A DNA stretch of 64,000 bases from Bipolaris cookei (Eukaryota; Ascomycota; Dothideomycetes; Pleosporales; Pleosporaceae): assembly GCA_002286855.1 (NCBI GenBank), contig NRSV01000042.1, positions 1 to 64,000 of the forward strand, read 5' to 3'. Each line of letters starts with the position of its first letter. Position 1 is the stretch's first letter. This document shows, piece after piece, positions 54,576 to 64,000 of the stretch. Made by a program: the position numbers and the translations under genes. Below the pieces are notes generated by a model, which was not told where the DNA came from, searched no databases, and was given only the letters and a program-made list of their open reading frames with translations.

Positions 54576-57500
54576 ATTGAAAGAATGCGAACGGTCCTGA
54601 TTATGGAATTAAAAGTAATAATCAAATTGGAGTTGTAAACGGGTGGGAGCGAGCGTAATGTGGTGGTCGACAACGACAACACACTGAGAGACCTGGAGAT
54701 GAAAAACGAAGGTGGGCCACAGTAAGTGTGGTAAGAATTAGGTATCCGGTAGAAGGTATCCGGGAGAAGGTACCGAGAGTAAACATTTCTAGGTGCAGAC
54801 ACCGTTAGTTTATGAATGGCAGATGATCGACGACTCCGATTGATGTGTGGTGCCAATGCCAATATCGACTCGCGCTGAGGCTAGCGTCTCCACCCAATGT
54901 TTGTCTAGATGCATGTAAGGGCGGAAAAAGTACACGTCCGTACTGCCGACCCCTGGTTTGCAGGCATGAAATGCGCGCTACCGGCTTCGCTCCGGGAGGA
55001 GATTCCATGGGTTGTGCGTCAAACGGGCTGGATGGCCATGCAGGAACGAGAATGCTATCACAATAGCGAGTAAAAAATAGACTGTGGTGTATTGACCTGT
55101 TTGGTTTGAAACGCAGTCTAACCTCTATGATATTACGAAGAAAGCTCATCTTGCACTTTTCTGCCGTTCGGAAGTTTAGTCACCGTCATGGCCTCGAAAC
55201 GATGAGTGATTCACACCTGGGCGTTCTCCACTGCCCGTCTTGACGTTCAAGATTCGACCGACATTGTCCCTCCGCGGTTCTTTCACAGAGGGCAGTAATG
55301 CTGTTTCGCGAGTTCCAGGGGCGGCGTGATTGCCTTAGTCCATTATAGGCTCTCGTACCAGGTCGAATGCAGGGGAGAAGGTGACGTCTTCCCCTTCCAC
55401 AGCTTGTGGTGCGGCACCCAACACCATCAAAGCATCGACCTCTTGTGGGCACATTGGCAACAGTCGCCGAGGCTATCCAAGCGGCCGTTACAGGGCTTGG
55501 AGCAGAGCTTGTCAGAGGTTAAGAGGTTCGCTTGGCAAAACAAGTCAGGCTGCACGCCATGTTGGCTTGGGCTGCCAAGAACTGAATGCGATGGCATGAA
55601 CAGTGGCCTGCATCAGGCGCCGCGTACTGTGCAGCTGCACTGCACGCTTGGTGTCGTTGAAGCCCCTGGGGCCAGGTGGTGGCAGGCGAGAAAAGAGATT
55701 GCAGAGAGCCGAAACATGCGAGGACGATGAACTGCCCCGTATCGTGCCGTTTTGGGCACTGTAGCTTCCCGACGATATCGCTTGAGCCAATCATCAGCAT
55801 TGCCAAGCCGTACTCATCTTATGTAGATCGCACTCTGGCAGGCCTGCCCCCAGCATACAACTGGGCTCATTCCAGTCTATCGCCCATCTGCACCCTTCCC
55901 AAGACAGGAGCCTTTCACGGACATGCAACGCCTCAATATTTGCTAGGAAGGGTGGTGGAGTAAGTTTGTATTGGCTCCATGCGGCTTTGCAGCCAAATAC
56001 CATTATGTCTGATTCATGACAGTCCCTTTGAAACATCTCCCCCCGAAATCTGGTGCAAGCATCCGCGACCCAGCCCTCGGGAATATCGCCAGAAATAAAA
56101 GGCCGAGTCTATTCTCAGTCCCATGCTTTTCCCCTGGGAGACAAGCTTTTGGCCCAATGACTGGGATTTTCAGCCCTAGACCAGCAGCTTGACTCGGACA
56201 CTGAAAGGACGCCACAGCTAAAACCTGTGACAGCCTCGTTCTGGTGCCAGCGCGATCCACTACATAGCGGTTCTCGAGTTTTTTACTATAGGCTTTAACG
56301 GTGGGGAATATCGTTTGCGGTCAGCAATGCGACTGGCAGAGCCACCAAGTCAGGCATGGAGACCCCTTCCGAAGCCGCGCCAGCTAGTAGTACTACTAAG
56401 ATGCTGATTGGCCTTTGTATACCTCGCAGCCCATACAATACCAGACATCTGCTCCGGACCGCCGCGCAGAACAATAACAGCGACGACTTGAGAAACACAG
56501 CGAGCGCCGCCCTTATCAACAACAAATTGCCTCCTTTTTGTCCCTTTCCGCTCCAATCTCGGCCATCAAAATTAGCATGTCGCTCATTCGTATTCACATA
56601 GAGCGAAGTAGGGTTACCATGGGTCTTGCTTACGCTGCTAAGAAGCACCAAGTCCCTTCTCGCCGCTATTACACCGCTAAATTCTACCCTCAGAGACCGT
56701 TAAGCTAGTAGTATCTATACACATGGCTAAAGCAGCGACTGCGGTGTAAAGACATGCTGCATGGTGGGAAGCATGTTCCCTTTTCTCTTGTCCACTCAAA
56801 TTACATGCATGCTAATATGCAGTACTAATGTACGGTGGTACATACTTCACAGTCGAGGCGAACATTGCCGCCTTAGCATGCCATCCTATTATTTTTATGC
56901 GAAAAACATAAGTTGTAAAATCGGAATATTGTCGCTGATCAAGAGCGACAACATCGGGTGTCTTTGCGAAAACGCGAATCGAATATCCAAACGGTCCATC
57001 ACCATTTCATCATTACCTGAAGGCTGCGGTCTTATTACTGTGAGACATAATCACGCGTGCCTTCTTTCCTCAACCGTTTTTTATTCCGTTACGTGACACC
57101 GAGCCTGCAAACCATATCTCAATCATGTCGTCTTACACTACGAAACATCCATGTTGCAACTACAGAATAGTGTTTCGCTTAGTACTTCCCGTGCTACTCC
57201 AAATACGTCGAATGTATGATTCAAAGACTTAATGATTGGGTATGACATACTCACGATCATGCCGGGTTGACCGGGCTGCCACCCCTGGTCCTCAGACAAC
57301 GGCTCGGTTCAATCGTGATCCGCTGGGAGGCTACACTTGACGTGTGATTAAGTTTTCCAACCCATGAATACATTTCAAGATGCGGGGTATGCGGGGTATG
57401 CATTGAGCTATGTTCACTCTCAAAGTTGACGCTCATTTAGGAGGACATTGTGCTCAAGTTAGGCACAGACTAATGGCGCGTAACAACAACTTCTTCCCCG

Positions 57501-57640
57501 TGCGTTCTTCGACAACACAGATGAAAGATGATCCGTTGACTCGCTACAAAAGAAAAGAAGCCAAGATAAAATCGAATAGACAGATGCTGTTTCTCACACG
57601 GTTCGTTCTCGCTATGGAAGATCGGGCACATATTTTCATT
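54576..57640. other. Three-kilobase gene-poor stretch
   Basis: The left part must hold the chitin deacetylase promoter. Many short open frames occur on both strands, none with family features, and codon choice looks random. There is a short direct duplication GCGGGGTAT near 57381-57399. No transposon, RNA gene or repeat family was recognised. Confidence 0.5.
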
Positions 57641-58969
57641 TCAACACATCTCGGACTTATCTGCAGAGTCTTGCGTAGCGGTGGTCGAGACCAGAATACT
57701 ACTACCATGCTTGACTCTCAGTTCCTCTTGACTGCTTTGGGCACATACCCAGTGTAAGTCCATAGTGTTCATCCCGACCGCCCTGCTTATATCACATGTC
57801 GCTCTACTTTCAATGGTTCCTAATTCTAACCTGCTACCGCGGTTCTTATTTGTATCTCTATCTACTTGTCTCCGATAGCCATGGGAGTCATAGGAGGTCT
57901 TGTTACGGGGTGAAGTTGTTAAGACTGCAAATGCGGGACAACACCCAATGATGACGGCTGTGGTGGCATGAGCGTTGGAACGCATGTAAATAGGAACTCA
58001 ACTTACCGATTGAACATTCCACCATGCCCCAAATAGCAAGCCATGTGGGGTCAAGTGGCTCGCCCACGGCTTCAGGTCTGGATGCGTTCACAGCTACCTG
58101 AGTGACACGGAGACAGGCGAATAGTATGCAGAAAAAACCTGTTGCGAACAGGCATAGAGTTGATATCTTCTTCCTACGCGGCATCTGAAGGCTCCACGTG
58201 AGCCATATTGGAAGAGCCATGACTGTGACAGCCGCAAGTTAGCAACGCATGCCACATCCGATTATCGCAGCAATACGTACTCATTAAATTCGTAGATGTA
58301 TCCGCAACAAGGGAAAAATACAAACTGAACAGTTAAGCATTATGTCGAGCTTTCCCGCCCTGTAGCATGAAAGCATTAGTTGCCATTCTCAAAATCCACG
58401 GCGGATAGACTCACACAACCTCCTGTCCAAAAACCAGATGGGGTGCCACACGATTTGAAGTAAAAGTGGTAGTTTCCAAAGAAGGTCTACAACCAATGTG
58501 AGTTGACAGCTAACACAACACTGAGGTAATTACTTACAAGTATACAAACCCCAACGATGCCCCACCACACAGCAGTATACCATCTGGATAACCCACCAAC
58601 AGTTTCCGATAAAGCAGCAACAGCGAGCACTTGATCGCCCACAAAAACCCCCCAGAACAAATTGAAAGCAGCAAACACCATCTTCGTCATAACAACCGCA
58701 TCACGCGCTAACTCCGGGTACGGTGCAATCTTTCCATTAACAACAGCATACACTCTCTGCATATACGGCGACACAGCAATATACAGCGCGCACTTTACAG
58801 CGTAGAAAGCGAAGCCGCCAAAGACAAAGTAGTCGGACGCCGTGAGCCGTTTTGGCTTAGCAATATTAAGACATATTCTGGCGAGGACGACGGAGCTTGT
58901 GAGACCGAGCATCGAGTATGCGACTTTGAGCACTGTACCCTGAGCGAAACCGTTGGTGTGCGTCGACAT
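57641..58969 (-). pseudogene. Fungal rhodopsin-domain integral membrane protein with one premature stop
   Basis: Five exons, 58969-58538, 58486-58415, 58359-58281, 58222-58007 and 57957-57641, sum to 372 in-phase codons. The protein would be a seven-helix fungal rhodopsin-domain protein (PTH11-like type): RLTASDYFVFGGFAFYAVKC, FNLFWGVFVGDQVL, FKSCGTPSGFWTGGC, then VADTSTNLMIMALPIWLTWS, LQMPRRKKISTLCLFATGF, ECSIAVIIGCCPAFAVL and a polar tail. Codon 177 is TAA (58333-58335), where the family has Gln in an RxxAQLFSLYFS-type block; CAA-to-TAA is a single C-to-T change. Everything else is intact, so the break is recent. An alternative donor within exon 2 could bypass the stop only by removing the conserved SCGTPSGFW block. 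Function of the family is unknown. Confidence 0.75.
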
Positions 58970-60738
58970 GTTTGGCCGGATGACTGAAACGAGAGGATTA
59001 CAACGGAAAGGTCAGAAAAGGGGAGAGGTGGATGGGGGGAACAAAGCAGCACCATAACAAGGCGAAAAGCTGGTGGTAGTTGTACTTCCCATATTTCCGG
59101 CACAGTTTATCAGATTTGATCCAGGTAATGGGGTGGGTAATATCCCTTGCTTTGCGGCGTAGACGTGAATCATCACAGTTGTCGAGCCTTGCAGACCTAG
59201 TAGGTCGATGTTGTGAAGGGGATGGTGCTCAATTTGCTGTGCCGAGCGTATGACTGTGGACCCCCAACATCGGATATCGTCATGTCAGGCAGATTTGCAG
59301 GGAGCATCGATGTTTGACACCCTGGAGTTGCCCTTGTGAAACGGGTGATTTGAGATCAGTGGTCATCTTGGGAGATCCTACACGTTAGATCGGGTATACC
59401 TCAACGGCATGCTGGAAGGATCACTCGCTTCAGTAAGTTTGTAGAAATTAGAGGCTATCCGATGGCTCCTGGTTGACATTGATGAATATGCACGAGGCTG
59501 TGGAAAGCAATGTAGTTTCCGGTGGTAGATCGCTTCTCGAAAGATTTGTTGCGCCGATTGCTGTTGCTCCTCAGTACCATCTTCATCAAGGGAGAATTTG
59601 CCGCATCTTGGCGATACGAACTTCCCGCACGAGGATAGAGCGGGCTTGGGGCTCAAATAGAGCAATCCCTTCGCGGAGAATCTCGAAAAGATAAGGCGTC
59701 TGGGTCCAAGCGGCGCATGCATGTTGGCGGCACGGATTTAACGTCCGCTTCGCGTGCGCGCAACGGTCAACTTTTTCCCTTGATATTGGTTGGAAAGCTC
59801 TGCCGACTATGATATTGGTTAGGACTCATGCAGGGCATAGAGTGCCCTCTCCAGACGGCATAGGTCTTGGAAAAAACGGGAATTACGAGGCGTAAGTACG
59901 TAGTCGATAATCCCTAATATCCTGCGAACCAGCTAGTATTTGGTATATTGGTGGGTAGTTAATCACTACTCTGTACGCCGCTGCCGTTCTTTCACATCAA
60001 GGGCTCCATCAGATGCAAAAGTAGAATCTGAGCTCGAATCAACGCGCAATCTGAGGGTAAATACTGCGCATCCCTGCATCTAGATCCTACTGGGCTTAAT
60101 TCCGAAATCCTAATGCACCCGTTAGTTTCCTATCATGCCACTACATCTCGCAGCCAAGGCGGCACAGTACGTGGCACAGCAGCGAGTAAGGAATTCTAGG
60201 CTGCACATGAGTGGTGGATTGAGAGCAGTCGCTGCAGCGCTTTATTTGTGTGCGTACAGGGTAACTAGGGTACGTTTTTCCAACCAAGGATAATGTTGTG
60301 GCGAGGTTTGAAACCATCTTATCAACCCACGATATGTACTTTCTACTCGTACCTAGTAATAAGAATTATGACGTCTTAAAAGAGACACAGATATTCAATA
60401 CAGCTATTGCTTTAGGACGGCTTAATGAGTCGCCACTCTGGGTTAGTATCATCCTTGGTTGGGAAAATATACCCTTGTTACCCTGTACACTATCTAGCCC
60501 TTGCAAATGTAGCCGGCGGTCAGTTGAATTGCGCCCTGCAGCTAGATGCGATCCTTCGCCTGATTTTCAGACAATAAATGCAGAGCAAAATGTCAATTTC
60601 TTAACGCAGCTGCGCTCCAAGACATTCATCAACACTTATAAGTAACCATTGAGTGCCATAACTGTCACTTGAGGTACCTTCCCTGCTTTAGACGCACTCT
60701 CTTTACCAAGCTAATTGCAAGACACAGCGCCGCACGGT
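58970..60738. other. Gene-poor DNA upstream of the FAD oxidoreductase
   Basis: About 1.8 kb with no supported gene. A 114-residue frame at 59378-59722 (-) and one at 60298-60645 (+, no ATG) lack family features. The right end holds the promoter of the FAD oxidoreductase. Confidence 0.5.
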
Positions 60739-62383
60739 ATGAAGGCCTCTTTAGTCGCCTCGTTTGGGGCTTTTTCTGCCATTGCTTCTGCACAAGACGT
60801 TTTTGAGTCCTCGAACTTCAACGTTGTAGAGGCTCTGGCTACCAACGGTGTCAATGTCTCCGCTATTCCTGGCCTGGCTGCGCTGAGTGAAAAACGTGCT
60901 GTCTCAACTGCATGCATGACAGCTGTAAGTCATAATGCTATCCCTCAAGGGCGTTTGCTGATTCTCGACAAAGTGTGGTGCGCTCAAAACCATCTTTGGA
61001 AACAAGCTTCTTACCAGCGGATCACCCGCGTACGATGCATTCACCAGTGGATACTGGTCTACTCAAGCATCTTTAGTGGACCCAGCCTGTGTATTGAAGC
61101 CGTCGATAGCGCAAGATGTATCAATCTTGGTACTCATGTCTCGTCTTACTCAATGTCCCTTTGCTGTAAAGGGCGGTGGACACACTGCCTTCCCTGGTGC
61201 GTCTATCATTCAAGATGGTATCACAGTAACTATGGAGGATATGAATGAAATTACACTCTCCAGCGACCAAAAAACCGCATTCATAGGACCAGGAAATCGA
61301 TGGGGAGCGGTATATGAAAAGCTTGGTCAACACAACCTTGCCGTGATGGGTGGCCGCTCATCAGACGTAGGCCTTGGTCTTGTTCTCGGCGGGGGTATCA
61401 GCCATCAATCCAGTATCTATGGATATGCTTGCGACAACGTTGCTTCTTTTGAAGTCGTCACTGCGACGGGCGCTATCATCACCGTCACCTCGACCATCTA
61501 CCCAGATCTTTACTGGGCACTTCGTGGAGGTGGGAACAATTTCGGTATTGTCACCCGATTTCAGTTGGAGACAATTCCCCAGGGCTTGATGTGGGGCGGA
61601 ACCCGAGTTCACTTGGAGGCTACTTACCCGCTCCTTATCGATGCCTTTGCTTCGATGGCAGAAGACGCCAACAAAGACCCTAAATCTGCTCAGATTCTTT
61701 CATTTGCTCTGCAAGCTGGCCAAGCGGCCGCACAAATCCAACTAGAGTACCTCGAACCTGTAAACGAGGTCAATCCCCCAGCTATCCTCAAGAAGTACCT
61801 TAGCATCCCTTCGATGAATACCATCACCATGAACAGAACTTTGGCAAATGACACCTTCCTGCTGACCAACCAGATGCCCAGCGGCCATCGCTACGCATTC
61901 TGGGCATCTACTTTCAAACTGGATCGCGACCTCATGAACTGGCTCCAAGAACGCCATCGAAAGGACTTCTACAGCATGGCCAATAAGGGCTCGCTGACCT
62001 TTCAAGCCTTCACTGTGCCCGCCATGCAACAAATGAGCAAGAAAGGCGGTAATGCGCTCGGTCTCTCTCCCGCCGACGGACCATTAATGCACACCCTCCT
62101 GTATCTAGTCTGGGAGGACGCTTCTCAAGACACCACGATCCAAAGAGCCGCCCAGAATTTCATGAGTGCAGCAAAGGCAGAAGCAAAGAAACGGCGCAAG
62201 TACCACGACTTCATTTACCTGAACTATGCCGGCCCGTACCAGAATGTTATTCCGAGTTATGGCAAGGAGAAGCTGGCTAAGCTCAAGGCTGTCTCTAAGA
62301 AGTACGACCCTGCTAGTGTATTTCAAAAGCTACAGCCTGGTGGGTTTAAGCTCGAGGGGGCGCCATATGGGGAGAGGATCTGA
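60739..62383 (+). CDS. Secreted FAD-linked oxidoreductase (berberine-bridge/VAO family)
   Basis: Two exons, 60739-60924 and 60974-62383, give 531 residues. A signal peptide (MKASLVASFGAFSAIASA) precedes a short pro-region. The FAD_binding_4 (PCMH) domain has CPFAVKGGGHTAFPG, whose His is the usual 8-alpha-linkage residue. It also has VMGGRSSDVGLGLVLGGGIS and DLYWALRGGGNNFGIVTRFQ. The second covalent Cys of plant berberine-bridge enzymes is not at the expected place, so a single covalent bond is likely. The C-terminal substrate domain has a BBE-like end with FIYLNYAGPYQNVIPSYGKE and LKAVSKKYDPASVFQKLQPG. Substrates could be sugars, phenolics or secondary metabolites; sequence cannot decide. 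No biosynthetic partner genes are next to it, so I do not call a cluster. It is intact within a decayed region. Confidence 0.9.
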
Positions 62384-62912
62384 TTTGAAAGAGGCTAATT
62401 TCGTGTAATATTTATTGATAAAGTAGTACAAGAATCCATCAATGTGTCCTTCATACGCGTAGTCGTGTACAAAGATGCAGGTTCTCGTGGAACTGAATTA
62501 GCTGGACACCACCAAACTACCACCAAAAGTGATTACTTTTGTAAAACACTAAAGGGATAGCAATTTTGCCTCCTTGAAGGTGTCTGGCCATTCAGATTCT
62601 GCGAGAGACAGCAGAGAAACTATATGCATACTTGGAGGACCTGGGGCTATGCACGCTGTCTAGTCTAAATGTAGTAGTAGTAAGGTGCCGTACACGTCTG
62701 ACCAACGAACGTGTTGTTATTATGCTCCCACACCTTACCTGCAACTGCACCAATATCTGCTCCACACCAACAGCTCACCCCAGCATGTGGGCAGCTAAGT
62801 CTTATGCACATCGTCTGGCTGAGCACCTGCTCTGCTGCGGCGCCAACAATTCACCTCTATCATCCTTGATATATTACAGTTATTCTTGTCTCTACCTCTG
62901 TTATGACAACAC
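62384..62912. other. No supported gene
   Basis: About 530 bases holding the 3' untranslated region of the FAD oxidoreductase and possibly decayed 5' coding DNA of the TPR remnant; nothing readable was recognised. Confidence 0.45.
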
Positions 62913-63778
62913 ATGGCAAGCCAGCTGCTTAACGGTGGGCATCACTACAACATAGAGGACCTTTCTGAGCTGTGTCTGCGAATGGAAGTGTGTCTGCGAC
63001 AAGACAGCAGGTTTCGCGAGGCGTTGGTATGGCTGGAAAAGTCATATCAATATAGAGGTCGCCTTAGTGAGGACAATCCAGACCGCCTCCGGTCGCAATT
63101 TTGTCTCGCAATAACATATTCAAACAATAGACAGACGCAAAAGTCAATACCACCGTTGGAGCGCATAGTACAAATAAGAAAGAGGACTCCATCTTCAGAG
63201 GACCCAAACCTACTAGAATCGCAGCAATATCTCGCGAGAGCATACACTATGAATAGACAGGGACATAAGGCGATAGCACTTCTAGAACATGTGGTTGAGG
63301 TAGAAGAGAAGACGCCAGTGCCAGATAATCAAAAACTACTATCATTGCAAGAGACGCTCGTAATAGCATACCAGGGCTACAACAAGATGTTCAAGGTATT
63401 GTCCTTTCAAGAGAAAAGATACTGTTGCCAAAGCATCCAGACCGACTTTACTCGCAGAACTTTCTCGCAGTATTGTACTACTTAGACGGATAGATACAAA
63501 GAGCAGTGTCGTTGATGGAATACGTCGTGGACATGAGGGAGAAGACGCTGATTCCAGAGCACCCGAATCGACTGGTAGCGCAGTACGCGCTCGCAATAAT
63601 ATACCACAAGTTTGGGCATGTGCACAGGGCAGTGGCGCTACTGAAGAGCGTTGTTGCTATTGAAGCTCGCACGCTGCGAGATAGTCATCCTTGGTGGCAG
63701 GAGCCGGTCAAGTTGTTGGCTGACATGCTTGCGTGGCTGGATGAGAACAAGGATGATGCGTCAGATCTGGGCGACTAG
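62913..63778 (+). pseudogene. TPR-repeat tail of a STAND protein, broken
   Basis: Tandem tetratricopeptide repeats typical of the C-terminus of fungal PNP/NB-ARC-TPR proteins: DSRFREALVWLEKSYQYRGR, QTQKSIPPLERIVQIRKRTP, QGHKAIALLEHVVEVEEKTP, then a frame change at about 63395-63410 and KILLPKHPDRLYSQNFLAVL. A TAG (63491-63493) interrupts LDG / IQRAVSLMEYVVDMREKTLI, and the last repeat VHRAVALLKSVVAIEARTLR ends in a natural stop at 63778. The stop is explained by CAG-to-TAG at the Gln usual in this repeat position. No NTPase domain precedes it within 500 bases. Repeat spacing of about 42 residues and the EKTL/HPDRL signatures match the kinesin-light-chain-type TPRs of these receptors. Confidence 0.8.
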
Positions 63779-64000
63779 CAGTACCAAATAAATAGTTTCC
63801 AAGCTGGCATTGTGAAGCACTTGTGTTACTTACTCATCGAGAAGATCGAGTATGGAAACGATACATCTTACACGTTTACAATGCAAGAGAAGAGAGACAT
63901 GCATGTCCCCCAAGTCAAATGGAATGAAAATCATGGTCTTGTTAATTCTCATTGCCTCACTTAGCATTGAATGAACAAATGATGAAAAAAAATCTTCGCT

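Noticed and set aside
57381..57399. Direct duplication GCGGGGTAT x2
   Set aside because: Too short to be a target-site duplication of any visible element; probably chance slippage.
59378..59722. 114-codon minus-strand frame with an ATG
   Set aside because: No recognisable domain, no splice or codon support; kept out of the gene list.
60298..60645. 115-codon plus-strand frame before the FAD oxidoreductase
   Set aside because: It has no ATG start and resembles no family.
1..64000. CRISPR arrays, bacterial operons, prophage or intact transposons
   Set aside because: No direct-repeat/spacer pattern, no transposase, integrase or reverse-transcriptase motifs and no long terminal repeats were seen; introns show a eukaryotic genome.

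Overview
This window is nuclear DNA of a filamentous ascomycete, most likely a Dothideomycete of the Pleosporales type (inference). The supporting signs are many short GT-AG introns, an NADPH-oxidase regulator of the NoxR type, a fungal-type TOM6, a PNP/NACHT/TPR family of STAND remnants, a rhodopsin-domain membrane protein and a secreted MRJP/yellow protein. Nothing looks bacterial or viral. Gene models below were built by hand: splice sites were chosen so that reading phase is kept and the family's conserved residues are restored.

Region 1 (about 2-45 kb) is dense housekeeping DNA. In order it holds a RING-LON ubiquitin-ligase-like protein with a hidden C-terminal CAAX exon (-), the TORC2 subunit Avo3/Rictor (-), urate oxidase (+), a 59-residue TOM6 (+), NoxR (-), the SOD1 copper chaperone CCS1 (-), mitochondrial uL13m (+), an RCC1 protein (-), a secreted metallophosphoesterase (+), RPB10 (-), UTP17/NAN1 (+), tRNA-Thr(CGT), a proline/serine-rich unknown (-), IMP-specific 5'-nucleotidase ISN1 with eight exons (-), MED17 (+), an MRJP/yellow-type secreted protein (+), mitochondrial enoyl reductase ETR1 (-), Vip1 (+), an S6-kinase-like AGC kinase (-) and tRNA-Thr(AGT). 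Several pairs are divergent over short intergenic regions (CCS1/uL13m, RPB10/UTP17, ISN1/MED17) and some are convergent (MRJP/ETR1, Vip1/kinase).

Region 2 (about 45-64 kb) is an accessory region. It holds five broken genes: a NACHT-WD40 STAND gene, a CorA-like membrane protein, a PNP-domain STAND fragment, a rhodopsin-domain protein and a TPR-repeat STAND tail. Each carries in-frame stops, small frameshifts or both. Two apparently intact secreted-enzyme genes sit between them: a chitin deacetylase with flanking chitin-binding modules, and an FAD-linked oxidoreductase. A similar broken STAND N-terminal fragment lies at the extreme left (253-726). Many of the stops can be explained by single C-to-T (or G-to-A) changes, including CAA-to-TAA and CAG-to-TAG, as expected from repeat-induced point mutation or plain decay.

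Functionally the intact genes cover ubiquitin/TOR/Nox signalling, mitochondrial import, translation and fatty-acid synthesis, rRNA and mRNA synthesis, and purine salvage and breakdown. They do not form a metabolic cluster. The most unusual content is the set of decayed innate-immunity-like (STAND/NLR) genes and several small or micro-exon gene structures that ORF-based annotation would miss.
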